64,000 nucleotides of DNA, taken from positions 8,184,972 to 8,248,971 of the forward strand of contig NW_004624747.1 in NCBI RefSeq assembly GCF_000247695.1, in the 5' to 3' direction. This stretch comes from Heterocephalus glaber (taxonomy: Eukaryota > Chordata > Mammalia > Rodentia > Bathyergidae). Below, piece after piece: positions 24,638-37,480 of the stretch. Under the pieces are notes generated by a model. The model saw only the letters and a program-made list of their open reading frames with translations, did no database searches and was not told the DNA's origin. Position 1 is the first letter of the stretch, and the number at the start of each line of letters is the position of its first letter. The position numbers were made by a program, and so were the translations under genes.

Positions 24638-25184
24638 TAAAGTGAGTATCTGGTATTCTGTATTTCCAAGCATATTTGACACTAGAGACCCTTATCTGGG
24701 GGGACTATTTCAAGGGACCGGTATACCATCAGCCCATCTTGGGGAACATCATCAGCTCATCTAGCCTAATCCTCACTCTATGATGTGCCATGCATCCTCT
24801 GCTTGGCCTCATGTATCACTGCCCCCCCCCCTTTTGATTTGTGTTTCACCAGCACTGTAGAATTGGAAAAGTAAAACCTGATTGCCAGTAAGATAGTCCT
24901 GTTAAGTAATTTGGATTGTTTTATGTTTTACTGAGATTATAAGGTTCCTCTTACTTCTTGGCCTTGAAACTTGAGTAATGGAACCCTGGTTGTCTTTTTT
25001 CACAAGTCATGTCTGTCTGAGTACTCAAAGACTAACTGTGAAACACCAAATAGTGGCAGACATGGTGGGACTCAGTAGCAAGGAAGTAAACAAAATGCAT
25101 CTATTTACTTCTTTACTGCGTAGGCAACACTGTGAAGTTATAAATTATAGGATGCTAAGTTGATTTTGCCGCATACCAAGTTAA

Positions 25185-25525
<341 letters not shown>

Positions 25526-25592
25526 TAATTTTGGTTAATAGTAGATAGTAAGGGTTTCAAAGGGCTTCCTTGCTATTTTTTTCTTTAAATCT

Positions 25593-25867
25593 TCTAACCC
25601 TGGGTTTGATCCCTAGCAGCACAGAAAAAGAATATGGAAGCTGAAGTTCTAACATTTGCTTAAACTTTCTTTACATGCAAAGCAAGCTAGGTGTAGAGGC
25701 AGCACTCTGTCATCCCAGCACTGTGAGAGGCTGAGGCAGGATTGCAAGTTGCAAGTTCAGCCCCAGCCTGGGCTACTCAGTCAGGTCCTGTCTCAAATTG
25801 AAAAATAAAAACAGACTTGGGATGTAGCTCAGTGCAAAGGCCCTGGGTTCAAACCATTTAAAAAAAG
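25593..25867 (+). mobile_element. ID stub and B1-dID dimer
   Basis: Last 37 bases of an ID at 25593-25630; sense dimer 25686-25867. Confidence 0.75.
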
Positions 25868-26179
25868 GCAGTAACATAGGAATTACCTATGGTAACTAAG
25901 AAGAAACACAAACTCAGATTTTGAAGGTCTTATTTCTACTACTATTCTCAAGAGATTTTTCTAACTCCCACAGACCTTAGCAGACTGGCTTTGTGCTTGG
26001 CTTCCTGTTTATAGCAAAGACCCCCATGCCTTTTCCAAGTGGGACACAGTCTCACTGTTCCTGTTGGTTATAGCTCAGCATGACCTCTCTCTTTCTGCCA
26101 ATGCCACTGCCTTATTCTGGTCCTCATTAAAAAAAAAAAACTATTATATTAGTCTTATTGATATTTATTTATTTATTTA

Positions 26180-26268
26180 TTTATTTAATTTTTTTGGTAC
26201 CAGGGATTGAACTCGGGTCCTTGTGCTTATGCAGCAGGCGGCAAAACCACTGAGCTAAATCCCCGGCC
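26180..26268 (-). mobile_element. ID SINE
   Basis: Antisense, GGACC sub-type, with a TTTA-repeat tail from 26165, flanked by cttattgatatttat/cttattgatacttat. Confidence 0.9.
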
Positions 26269-26320
26269 CTTATTGATACTTATATTTCTTATCTCTCCCT
26301 TCTTTAATCCATCCTCTAGG

Positions 26321-26545
26321 CCAGGATTTCTCCACCTTGACTGTACTGACATTTTGGACAGATCATTCTTTGTCATTAGGTGACTGTCCTAAGCGTTGTA
26401 GGACATTGGGCAGCATCCCTGGCCTCTACTCACTAGATGCCTACACCATGTACCCTCCGTTGTGACAACTGAGAAGATCTGTAGACATTGTCACATGACC
26501 CTTGAGTACCATAATCCCCATAATCTCCCTTCCTTGTTGAGAATC
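26321..26545 (+). mobile_element. MER5A-like hAT remnant
   Basis: tgactgtactgacattttgg, agcatccctggcctctactc and ccttgttgagaatcact follow the MER5A order. Confidence 0.7.
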
Positions 26546-26562
26546 ACTTCTTTGACCAGTGG

Positions 26563-26565
26563 TTT

Positions 26566-26611
<46 letters not shown>

Positions 26612-27002
26612 TTTTTTTTTTTCTGGTACCAGGAATCAAACTCTGGACCTTGTGATTTTGAGGCAGGCACAGTGCCACTGAGCTAAATCCCCAGCCCTTT
26701 CCTTTTTTTAAAAAACAGGATCTTGCTGTGTAAGTCAGGCTGGCCTCTCCTTTTTAAATAGGATCTCGCTGTGTAGTTCAGGCTGGCCTTGAACTCACTA
26801 AGTAGACCAGGCTGGCCTCAAACTCATGGTGATCCTCCTGCTTCAGCCTCCCAAGGGGTGGGATTATAGGCATGTACCACCATACCTGGCCTATTTGTTA
26901 TTGTTGTTAATAGAGTTTAAACCTTGTGCATGCTAGACAAGTACTCTACCTTTGGTACTGTGGATTAAACCCAGGACCTTTTCACTGGGCTACATCCCAG
27001 CC
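26563..27002 (-). mobile_element. (TTTC)n, ID, B1 and dID fragments
   Basis: TTTC microsatellite 26563-26612 is the expanded tail of antisense ID 26614-26697. Antisense B1 26700-26891 starts with a partial repeat of itself. Old dID fragment 26900-27002. Confidence 0.8.
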
Positions 27003-27040
27003 TTTAAAAAATTTAAAAAAAAAAAAAAATAAATAAAATA

Positions 27041-27290
27041 AAGCCAGGGATTTAACTCTGTGGTTTCACTGCCTGCTGCGCAAGTGCAAGGACCCAAGTT
27101 TGATCCCTGGTACCAAAAACAAATAAAAAATAAAAATTTTTTTTTAAGCCAGGTGTGATGGCACATGCCTGTGATCCCAGCACTAGGAAGGATGAAGCAG
27201 AAGAATTGTTGCAAGTTTGAGGCTGGCCTGGGCTACATAGTGAGTTTAAGGCAAGCCTGAACTATGTTGCAAGACTCTATCTCAAAAAAA
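27041..27290 (+). mobile_element. ID and B1 SINEs (sense)
   Basis: ID 27041-27130; B1 27148-27290 with internal duplication. Confidence 0.83.
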
Positions 27291-27305
27291 TCAATCAATC
27301 AAAAT

Positions 27306-27840
27306 TTTTATTTTGAGATGAGGTCTCATTAAATCATTAAGTTGCCCACACTGGGCTCAAACTTTTGATTCCCTTGCCTCAGCTTCCCATATTGCTGGGA
27401 TTATAGGCATGTTCCACCCCTTAAATTTTATTTTGAGGCAAGGTCTCATTTAGCTGCCCAGCCTGCCCTTGAACTTGTGGTCCTCTTGCTTCAGCCTCTC
27501 AGGTAGCTGGGATTATAAGTATATACCACTACAGTTGGCCTGTCTTTTTTTTTTTTTTTTTTTTGGTACCGGGGATCGAACTTGGGACCTTGCTCTTGTG
27601 AGGCAGGTGGCAGCACCACTGAGCTAAATCCCTGGCCTTGTCTTTTTTTTGGTACTGGGGATCAAACTCGGGTCCTTGCACTTGCACAGCAGGTGGCAAA
27701 ACCACTGAGCTAAATCCCCAGCCCCCTTTTTTTTTTGAAACAGTGCCTCACTAAGCAATCTAAGCTGGCCCCATACTCATGATCCTCCTGCTTCAGGGTT
27801 CTAAATGCTAAACTATAGATGTGTGCCCCTATGCTTGGCC
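27306..27840 (-). mobile_element. five antisense SINEs
   Basis: B1 27306-27418, B1 27425-27540, ID 27547-27637, ID 27642-27724, B1 27726-27840. Packed almost end to end. Confidence 0.82.
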
Positions 27841-27849
27841 TCACAGTCA

Positions 27850-28190
27850 TTTTTTAAAAAAACAAAATCTTACTGCTTTTTCTCTTTTATTGCTCATGCC
27901 AACTTGATAGACTTCTTTAGCCTCTTCTCCAGCCACTTGCCTTGTTTCATGTGTGGTGCATCTCATCCTAACTTCTGGGCCTTTCTACCTAGAGATCCTT
28001 TTCACCTGCCCTCCCCTTGCAGTTGCCTGTTTGTCCTTCAAGGAACAGTCCCAGAATCTCTCTTCAGTGAATCCTTCCTATACCACCTCAAGAGCCAATA
28101 CCTGTTTTCTCTTCAGTACTTCCAGTACTTCAGTACTTCCATTCTACCCTACTCTGTGTTGTTGCTCTTAGGCTGTGACTCATGAAGGGC
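27850..28190 (+). mobile_element. L2-like LINE remnant
   Basis: C/T-rich L2-type text (ctagagatccttttcacctg ... cagtgaatccttcctatacc). Old. Confidence 0.45.
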
Positions 28191-28613
28191 ATGCTAGTTG
28201 GGTCATGCCTCGAGTTCAGTTGATTTTGTCTTCTATTTAGTTGAAAATTTGTACAGGAGACCAGTTTGAAAACTCATCACAAATGTTGATTTTGGTCTAG
28301 TTTATATAGTGTAGGCTATATTCCCATCAGTATAGTGATTTCTGCTAGTTCCCTGAAGTTACTTATAGGTGAAAAACCAGTATATGAGCAAAGAGTAGTT
28401 GTTTGGCCAGCTTTCTAAGGATGATGTGGTCACATTATAATAATCCTATTCTGAATATGTCTCTGTCTTGTCAGGGAGCTAGTGAAATCTTGTCTGTGAC
28501 CACACCAGACCATGTTTTCCCTTCACATATCTGTATGTAGTTGTACTTTCAATGATACAGGATAGAATCATGTGAGAGGCTTCTAAGTCTGAGAATTGGA
28601 AGGGCCCAAGCCC

Positions 28614-28690
28614 TTTTTTTTTGGTACTGGGGATTGAACTCAGGACCTTGAGCTTGCCAGGCAGGCTCAGCGCCACTGAACTACATCTTT
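28614..28690 (-). mobile_element. ID SINE
   Basis: Antisense, shorter sub-type, truncated at its 5' end. Confidence 0.85.
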
Positions 28691-28974
28691 TGGGAACAAG
28701 CTCACAGAGATGGACAGCTGCTCCCAGGAGGTATTGTTCTCTTCCTGTTAGCAAAGCCTCTTCAGAAGTGAGGAAAGAGTTTCCATTAGAATAAGGCCAG
28801 AAACCTTACTTAGCATAATCAGATTGTCTTCAATGAGACCTTATTACTCCCAAAGTAGTATTGGCTAATAATAAAAATTAATCCACAAAGCAAATTAATA
28901 GGAGTTGCAAACTGGAATGTAGGGGATTTGACAGAGTACAGCTAGAACTGATTTTTGAGGTCCTACAGACCATC

Positions 28975-29372
28975 CAGTCACATTTTATGCTGGAAAAAAA
29001 CAAGTTCCAGTGAGGTTAAGTGGCTTGCCTAGGGTTGAACAGGAAGCTTGTGGCAAAGTTGAAGCTATTAGTTTCAACCAATTGAAATCATGATATTAGA
29101 CTGTCATTCTTTTTTTTTTTTTTGGTACCGGGGATCGAACTCAGGTCCTTGTGCTTGCCCAGCAGGCGGTGAAACCACTGAGCTAAATCCCTGCCCCTAT
29201 ACTGTCATTCTTAAAAATAGCAATTTGGATAGCCAGGTGTGGTGGAGCACATTTGTGATCCCAGCAATTGGGAGGCTAAGGCAGGAGGATTGCCAGGAGT
29301 TCGAGGCCAGCCTGGGCTACATAGTAAGTTCAAGGCCAGCTGGAAGTACATATCAAGACCCTTTCTCAAACA
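28975..29372. mobile_element. MIR, ID (antisense), B1 (sense)
   Basis: MIR 28975-29085 (gaggttaagtggcttgccta). ID 29110-29197 is flanked by actgtcattctt. B1 29231-29372 carries the internal duplication. Confidence 0.75.
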
Positions 29373-29399
29373 AACACAAACAACCCCCCCATAAAAGCA

Positions 29400-29985
29400 A
29401 TTTGATATGGTTCGGTTTAATTGAAGCCCATCCTTCTTTTTGATAGCACTTTCATCATTCAGATCCTTGCTAGTGAATGACTGGGAAGAGAGTAGCAGCC
29501 TCTAGTTAGTATTGTTTTTGATACCACGTAGGGAGGTCAAATCCTAGGGGTTTATTGGACAGTAGGTGGCATTCTTATGTTCTCGTGTAACTAATATGTC
29601 ACTAAGATTGCCTCATGGCCCAGTGGTTATCTACTAATACTTCCCCCTTTTAGTTTTTGGTTTTTTGTTACTGTTGTTTGGTTTTTTTTGCTTATAATTA
29701 GAGATTTGTTGGAAGGTGGGAATTGGTTAACATTCCAAACCTCATTTACAAGTTAATGATAAATAAAAGAGAATATAGAGAGATTTATATGGAATAGAAA
29801 AGATACAGTCTTCATTAACTTATTCATTCAGCCACTCAATTTATGTGAAAAGTATCATGGTATAAATAGACTTAGTCTCTGCCACAAGAAAGAGATTGTT
29901 GTCCAGTTAGGAAGTAGGACTAGCACACACATAACAATTCAGGGGAAGAAAAAGAATAGAACAATGGTTCTAAACATTGTTAATA
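29400..29985. other. DEPDC5: intron without clear repeats
   Basis: No exon or nameable element seen. Confidence 0.35.
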
Positions 29986-29992
29986 GTTAATT

Positions 29993-30075
29993 TTTTTTTC
30001 CTGGTACCAGGGATCGAACTCATGACCTTGCACTTGCTAGGCAGGCATGGTGCCACTGAACTACATCCCCGGCCC
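29993..30075 (-). mobile_element. ID SINE
   Basis: Antisense, shorter sub-type, flanked by aacattgttaatagtt/aacattgttaatattt, 138 bases before the 406-429 exon. Confidence 0.9.
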
Positions 30076-30212
30076 AACATTGTTAATATTTTGTAGTAAT
30101 CATAAAAGAAGTTAGAATTGGGAAGATCAGTGAAGACCTAAAGACATCCATATTTGGGAGTGTAACTGTGTCTTTAACGTTTAATAACTTTGTTTATGTA
30201 TTATTTTTACAG

Positions 30213-30282
30213 TTTCTACACATCTAAAAGCCAACTCTTTTGTAACAGTTTTACTCCACGAATAAAATTGGCAGGCAGGAAG
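30213..30282 (+). CDS. DEPDC5: DEPDC5 exon, residues 406-429
   Basis: Encodes [20 protein letters not shown] and GRK, the last part of SABA. The human sequence ends GKK. Acceptor ttatttttacag, donor GAAG|gtaagt (strong). The 4.7-kb upstream intron holds a dense block of SINEs. Confidence 0.96.
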
Positions 30283-30440
30283 GTAAGTTTTACCAACTCA
30301 CAAAACCTTCAGAGACTGCCACACACTGGGAGGCTTTATTATGACCTTGAGGTACCTTTACTTCACAGGGTAATGAGTAGAGTTTAAGAAATTTGTCTTA
30401 GAACTTTGTGGTTTTTATAATAGATAAAAATATAACAAAG

Positions 30441-30662
30441 TGGGGATTGGATATGTAGTTCCATGGTAGAATGCCTGCCTAGCATGCATAGGACCCTGAG
30501 TTCAATCCCCAGCACCACAGAAACAAAGCAATGCAAACCCCAGACTGTAAGAAATGTCTACTGCCCCTGTAATCCCAGCACTTAGGAGGCTGAGGCAGGA
30601 GGATTATGAGTTTGAGGACAACATAGACTACACAGCAAGGCTGTGTCTTAAAAGAAAGGGGG
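30441..30662 (+). mobile_element. old ID and partial B1
   Basis: Sense old ID 30441-30528; sense B1 30565-30662 lacking its start. Confidence 0.72.
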
Positions 30663-30669
30663 GGATGAC

Positions 30670-31280
30670 AAATAATTCATTTTATTATGATGTGACTTCA
30701 GAGTGACGAGAACACTCAGTGGAGACAAGGATACAGATACCTAATATAGCAAAAGGGAAATATAATAAAACAATCACAGTAGAAAACAAATGCAAATTCA
30801 GACAAGAGTGGGGATTCTTTTTTCTATTTTGTTTACCAAATAGATTTAAAATATATAAATAACTGACATATATTGGAAAACGCATTGAATTTGGTACCTG
30901 AATATCTGGTTGATGTAAGATTTGCAAAGCAGTTCAGCCCTGTGTATCAACGGCAATGTAATTGTTTGTGCTATTTCACTAGGTAATTCCAGTTTTGGGT
31001 ATGTAGAGTAAGGAAATAATTGAACATATTGTATGCAATAGATTCTGCTCTAACAGTGAGAAGTTGAAAACAATAAAGCATTTACTGAATAAATCATTTA
31101 AATACCCAATTGATAGAATATATTTGCAACTAATAAAAATGCCATTTTAAGAACCCAAAAAAATATTTTTGATATAGTGTGATGAGAAAAACAGGCTTTT
31201 ATATTTGTAGGCCCCACTCTAGAGTGGCCTTGCCCATCTGCCTGTTTGTAGTAGAGCTGAATTCTCTGAGGATTGTCTGA
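30670..31280. other. DEPDC5: intron without clear repeats
   Basis: AT-rich, no exon seen. Confidence 0.35.
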
Positions 31281-31284
31281 TTTG

Positions 31285-31490
31285 TGGCTGGGTTTCCTCC
31301 TTTCCTCTCTTCCCTTCCATTCCCTTCTTTTCCCTCTCCCCTCCCTTCCCTTCCCTCTTTTCTTCTTTCATTCCCGGCCTCCTCCCTTTTTTCTTTCTCT
31401 CCTTTCTTCTTTCCTTTTCTCCTTTTCTTTCCTTCTTCCCTTTCTTTCTTCACTCCCCCCTTTCTTTCTACCTACCTGCTTTCCCCTTCC
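31285..31490. repeat. CT-rich polypyrimidine tract
   Basis: About 200 bases of CCTT/CTTT variants on the + strand. Apparent open frames here on both strands are low-complexity artefacts. Confidence 0.9.
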
Positions 31491-31659
31491 GCTGTAATAT
31501 TAATCCTAAACTGGGCCATCTCAAGTTATAAGGTGCTGAGAGATGGGATTCTTCCAGAAAGGGTCTTCTTCTTAAGTTTTATACCTTGACACAACCATTC
31601 TCAGCAAAGTGGAGCATGGAGGAACTTCTTTGCAGTTTGATTATTTTACTTTATTTTAT

Positions 31660-31907
31660 TTTTATTATTTGGTACCAAGGATCGAACTCAGGACCTTGCA
31701 CTTGCAAGGCAGGCAGTGGAACCACTGAGCTAAATTCCCAGCCCCTGATAATTTTATTTTTAAAAAATTTTTAAAAATTTTATTTTATCCCATTCCCCCC
31801 TGCCTCAAGCCCCCTCAATAATTTTTTTTTTGGTATAGGGGATTGAACTCAGGACCTTGCGCTTGCAAGGCAGGCGGCAGCACCACTGAGCTAAATCCCC
31901 GGCCCCC
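31660..31907 (-). mobile_element. two antisense ID SINEs
   Basis: 31660-31744 (first sub-type) and 31822-31907. Confidence 0.87.
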
Positions 31908-32204
31908 CCCCAATAAATTTAAAAGTAAAAATGATTATTGTTATGGGAGGTTTGAGAGTCCTGGAAAATATTTATTAAAAGAATTTAAAGTGATACCTCT
32001 GTCAGTTTTTTTTTCTCCACCTTTGTACTCCATTTTCAGCAAATTGGAATGATCTATGTATGGTGTGCTCAGCTCTGGGCAGGTATAGGCAAACGAGTGA
32101 TAGTGCTGTGGAGGAGGAAGGACATAAGGTTTGGGTCAAGTGGGACCTAGCTATGGTAAAATACACACGGATCGACCAAGTGGATTGACCAAGTTGTCGA
32201 TTGA

Positions 32205-32480
32205 GCAAGAGTCAGAAAATCTGAACTTGGATTTTGCTTCTGCTACCTGCTAATTGTGTAGCTTTGGGCAAGTCCTTTATTCTCTCTATAATTGAATATC
32301 TTTATTTATTTACTTATTTTTTTGGTACCGGCAATTGAACTTGGGTCCTTGCACTTGCAAGGCAGGCTGCGGAACCACAGAGCTAAATCCCTGGCCCATA
32401 ATTGAATATCTTGCCCTGTGAAGTGGAGTTCATGCCTCCACTGGATAGGACTGTTAGAATAAATGAGCTGTGAGGTGGAA
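32205..32480 (+). mobile_element. MIR split by an antisense ID
   Basis: MIR core (ctaattgtgtagctttgggc aagtcctt) resumes after ID 32318-32397, which is flanked by ataattgaatatctt on both sides. Confidence 0.75.
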
Positions 32481-32670
32481 GAAAAAGACCTAGCAGGCCA
32501 TGACACTGTGGCAGGCAGGTGTCAGATATTATCTCTTGATTTTTCATTAGTTACAGGTAGAGTTAAGACATAATCTTTGCCTTGGGAAGCACTTGTGTAT
32601 ATACTGGACATTGTGATGAATTCTATTCTATCAGAGAAGAGAGTGATTAAATATCTATTTATTTTTATAG

Positions 32671-32707
32671 CCTGCCTCTGAGAAAGCAAAAAATGGCCGT
32701 GATACAT
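32671..32707 (+). CDS. DEPDC5: DEPDC5 exon, residues 430-442 (37 nt)
   Basis: Encodes PASEKAKNGRDT plus one base of Ser442. At 37 bases it is the smallest exon here and starts the flexible linker. Acceptor tttatttttatag, donor ACAT|gtgagt. An antisense L1 begins about 20 bases past the donor. Confidence 0.94.
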
Positions 32708-32724
32708 GTGAGTATATTTTGAGA

Positions 32725-34047
32725 TTTTTAAAAAAAATTTTATTGGTACATTTTAGGTATACAATATAATGACATTTATCATTGGAAATTTGTACCTTTA
32801 CATAATATATCTTGGTCCTTATGTTTTCCCCATTCCCCTGCCCTCCCTTCAACCCCTCTACCTCTCCCTATTTACAAAGACTTTGTTTCCATTTTTTCCT
32901 TTCTCATATTAATTCCATTCCCTTCTTTCCTCTCCCCTACCCCTCCCACTTCCCCTTCCCCCTTGGACCTTTTCTTCCTATTTCACATTATCTCTTATGC
33001 CTTTTGATCCTTATTTACACTTTCAGTTTCTCATACCAGAGAAACTATTCAGTATTTACACATGTGTGTCCCATTTATTTCACTTAAGAGTATGGCCTCA
33101 ATATGCATTCACTTAGCTATAAATGTCTCTAGTTTGTCATTGTTTATGGCTGAGTAGTATTCCATTTTAAAAAAACAACAGATTTTCTTTATCCAGTCTT
33201 CAGTTGTTGGGCAATTAGGCTGTTTCCAAGTTTTAGCTATTACAAACTGTGCGGCTGTGAACATGGGTGCACATATGTCACTGTGGTATAATTCTTTTAA
33301 TTCTTTGGAGAAGATAACCAGGAGGGGAATAGCTGGGTCAAATGTGACCTCTAATCCTAGTTCTTTGAGGAATCTCCATACTGATTTCCACAGTGGTTGC
33401 ACCAGTCTACACTCCCACCAGCAATGGAGCAGGATTCCTTTTCCCCCCACACCCCCACCAGCATTTGTTATTGGTTGATTTCATGATAGCGGCCATTCTT
33501 TCTGGGGTGAGGTGGAATCTCAGCATTGTTTTCATCAGCATCTCTTGAATGACCAGTGATGTTGAACATTTTTTCATATGTTTATTTGCTATTTCTACTT
33601 CTTTGTCTGAGAAATGTCTGTTCATTTCAGATGCCTGTTTTTGGATTGGGTCTTTAAATTTGGGAGATCTGATTTTTTTTAGGTTCTTTATGTATTCTAG
33701 ATGGTAGACCTTTGTCTGAGGAACAGCTGGTAAAAATTTTTTCCCACATTGTGGATTGTCTCTTCATGCTGTTGGTGGTTTCTTTTGCTGTGCAGAAGCA
33801 TTTTAATAAGAAGAGATCTCACTTGTTGATTTTTTGTGCTGGTTCACGGACAACTGAGGTTTTGTTCATGAAATCTTTTCCTACACCAATGTCTTCAAGA
33901 GTTCTACCTAACCTCTCTTCCAGCTGGTTTAGTGTTTCTGTTTTAATATTTAGATCTTTAATCCATTTCAATTTTAGTTTAGTGCATGGTGAGAGATATA
34001 GGTCTAGTTTCAATTTTTGGCAAAAAGAAAAAGTCATGACAAGGAGA
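32725..34047 (-). mobile_element. L1, 3' UTR and ORF2 C-terminal part
   Basis: Antisense, 5'-truncated L1. The 3' UTR starts near 32735 (ttattggtacattttaggta). ORF2 C-terminal frames lie at 33109-33450 and 33407-33625, with an upstream piece at 33819-34037 (KWIKDLNIKTET, DIGVGKDFM). Frameshifts and stops separate them, so it is dead. It fills most of the intron between the 430-442 and 442-482 exons. Confidence 0.9.
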
Positions 34048-34460
34048 TCTTTTATTACTTTTTTTTTTCTTTTATTACTTTAAAAAGAATAACCTCGCTC
34101 CTGGCGGTAGAATTATGTGAGGTCACTTAAAAAGATTCACAGAAAAGCCAGGAGACCTGAGTTCTCATCTGGGAAAGACCCTTTACTCACCTTGTATCTT
34201 TGTCTTATTAACTGCTGGTTGTGTGGTAATAAAGTTATGTTTTTTTTTCTTCCATCGGTTAATGGTAGAGATTAGGTAGAAAGTTTTAGAACATTAAACA
34301 TATACAGATATTTTTTAAGAGAGACTACAGAAGAGTGAAATATTACCAACTCTTGCCTTTATTTAGTACTACACTATTTCTGTGTTACTTTGACAAATAA
34401 TTCATTAATCTCAACAACCTAATGAATGGTTTATTATTCCATTGTTTTTTTTATTGGTAG

Positions 34461-34557
34461 ATGAATACCTGTTCCATGTAGATTTTGATGACAACCCTCT
34501 GAAGACATCTGTTTAAAATGAGTTTGGATGACAATTTGTAATGTTTGTATGTTTCAG
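34461..34557 (+). other. DEPDC5: possible alternative 5' extension of the 442-482 exon, with early stop
   Basis: The sequence tttttttattggtag just before 34461 is a credible acceptor. Joined in phase to the 37-nt exon, it would read on after Thr441 as YEYLFHVDFDDNPLKTSV and stop at TAA 34514-34516. The reading is open for 18 codons and then ends, so transcripts would either be degraded by nonsense-mediated decay or encode a DEPDC5 cut at about residue 459. The normal acceptor follows 41 bases after the stop. This is inference from splice signals alone. Confidence 0.35.
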
Positions 34558-34678
34558 CTCTTGGGACTCCAAAAGAATCCGAGAATGCACTTCCCATCCA
34601 AGTAGATTATGATGCCTATGATGCTCAAGTGTTCAGGCTGCCTGGCCCATCCCGGGCTCAGCGCCTCGCCACCTGCAG
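34558..34678 (+). CDS. DEPDC5: DEPDC5 exon, residues 442-482
   Basis: Encodes [20 protein letters not shown] and [19 protein letters not shown] with two bases of Arg482. Differences from human cluster at the ends (GSPKES, CLTTC in human). Acceptor gtatgtttcag. The donor TGCAG|gttttc departs from consensus at +3 to +6. A second usable acceptor lies 97 bases upstream (see separate entry). Confidence 0.96.
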
Positions 34679-34699
34679 GTTTTCTGCTAGATTCACTTG

Positions 34700-35260
34700 G
34701 GGATGCATATAAAAATCGTTTAGGAAAACCTGAAGTTCAACGGGGACCTTTATGAGACCAACCTTGAAAAAGTTTTAAATTGTCCAGTTGGCCAAAAAGA
34801 AGCCATGCTGTGTAGATCATCAGAGATTCTATTTTCAGGCTCTTTGGTTTAGCTATTTCATTTGCCATGAAGTATTGTTTCAAAATAAGGAGAAGATTGC
34901 TTCAGGTTTCTTTCCAGCCAAGAGAAGCAATTCATAAATTCCAGAGTCATCGTTTTGCTTGTTAAGCTGGGACTAATACAGATCTTTGGATCCAGAGTTT
35001 CTTTTAGGTTTATTATTCCCAGAGGGCAAGAACTTTTCTTTCTTTAATTCTTGCCTTTAAAATTTACTTTGTAGTATTTTGGTCATATCGTAGTTGCTAA
35101 TTATGAAAGAGTTAGATCTAACAACCTATTTATTTCTGGATCTTGTGTGACAAAACTGTCTCCAAATTAGATATATACTTTATATTATCATCTTGGATTT
35201 TATGCTCAGGACTTTCTTCTGTTTGTCTGTCTGTCGGCCTGTCTCTCCCTTTCCCTTTTT
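34700..35260. other. DEPDC5: intron without clear repeats
   Basis: No exon seen. Mostly single-copy by eye. Confidence 0.4.
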
Positions 35261-35266
35261 CTCTAC

Positions 35267-35446
35267 TTCATAGTATTGGGAAATGAACCCAGGGGTTCTC
35301 TACTACTGAGCTATAATCTTTTAAAAATTTTTAAAATTTTGAGACAAGGGCTCGCTAAGTTGCCCAGGCTGGCCTCAAACTTTTGACACTCATACCTCAG
35401 CCTCCTAAGTAGCTGAGATTACAAGTGTTCACCACTATGCCCAGCT
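35267..35446 (-). mobile_element. old dID-B1 dimer
   Basis: Decayed ID half (gggaaatgaacccaggggtt), then B1 to 35446. Confidence 0.75.
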
Positions 35447-35784
35447 ACTGCTTAATTCTGTGTAGAATTTTTTTCATGAATGTGTGAACCAGAAGACTAG
35501 CTTATTCCCCACCCCCGTTGACCAAGTAATGTGAGCCCATATTCTAGATTTTTTAAATCTGTAAAGCACAACTGATTGGAATGTTGTGTCTCTTGATTTT
35601 GTGGGAAATGACCTAATGGGGGACACATAATTATTTTCTGTCTTTTTTCCTTGTCCCGTCCTAACATCTCATCCTGAGAATCTTTAGAACTCAGAGTAAG
35701 TGCTGATAGCAGCTCTCCTACATGAGGATGCTGCTTAGAGGCTTATAGGAACTAATTAGGTGTTTTTCTTCTGAGTCTTTATTT

Positions 35785-35912
35785 TTTTTGTTTAAGATGG
35801 ATCTTGCTACCAGTTTATTGCCCATGCTGGCCTTGAACTCCTAGACTGAAGCAATCTTCCTGCCTTAGCCTCCTGAGTAGCTGGTTCTGCAGGTTCACGC
35901 CACTATGCCTGA
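35785..35912 (-). mobile_element. B1 SINE
   Basis: Diverged antisense B1 (ttgcccatgctggccttgaa ... cacgccactatgcctga). Confidence 0.7.
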
Positions 35913-36455
35913 TTGTATAGACTGTGCATCTTAATAGGTGCACTGTTCATTCTGTGTGGCTCAGCATATATTGGTTCTCAAATACTTACTGTTAAAGTAA
36001 TGAACACGTGGTTCACACTTGAGATCTATGTTCAGGCTCTGTTTAAGCTCTGATTTAAAAGAAAATCCTTCTAGGGGAAAAGAAACAGCTCTGGTACCAG
36101 AAGGGAAGCTGTATTGGTAGGCTGATGCTTTCATTCTGAAGCCCCTTTCCCACTCAGGCTTCTCTCCTTTTGATCCTGCTCCTTGAGATTTTCTCCTTAG
36201 GGAGTTTTATATTTTAATAAGAATGTATTGCTTTTAAAAGTTTTATTAAGAAAATAAAATTTTATTAAAGAAATGTTCAAACATGCTCAAGTAGAGAGAC
36301 TAATGTTATGAACAGTTATCAACATATTGCCAATCTTTTTCATGACTTCTCTCACATTTTACATTTTGGCTAGAATATTTACAAACCCCAGGCATCCTCC
36401 TCCCCCACATACATGAACATGCTGGAGTGTTCATTGTTAACGAATGAGTTTTTTG

Positions 36456-36690
36456 AGCCAGGCACATACTTGTAATCCCAGTTATTTGAGAGGCTGAAGC
36501 AGGAAGATCAAAACTTTGAGGCCAGCCTGGCAACTTAGTGAGGGCCTGTCTCAAAATAGAAAAAGGTCTGGAAATGTAGCTCCATGACAGAGTGTCCCTG
36601 GGTTCAATCCCTAGTACTGGGGGTGGGGCAGGGAAGGAGACATGGTGAAGATGAAGACGAAGAAGGAGGAGGAGGAGGAGGAGGAAGAAG
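36456..36690 (+). mobile_element. B1-dID dimer and (GGA)n
   Basis: Sense dimer 36456-36627; GAAGAC/GGA repeat 36645-36690. Confidence 0.78.

Positions 36691-37480
<790 letters not shown>

Noticed and set aside
31199..31589. Open frames rich in Lys/Glu or Phe/Ser/Leu
   Set aside because: They are translations of a polypyrimidine tract on either strand.
33109..34037. Protein frames with reverse-transcriptase-type similarity
   Set aside because: They are pieces of a dead, 5'-truncated L1 ORF2, not a host gene.
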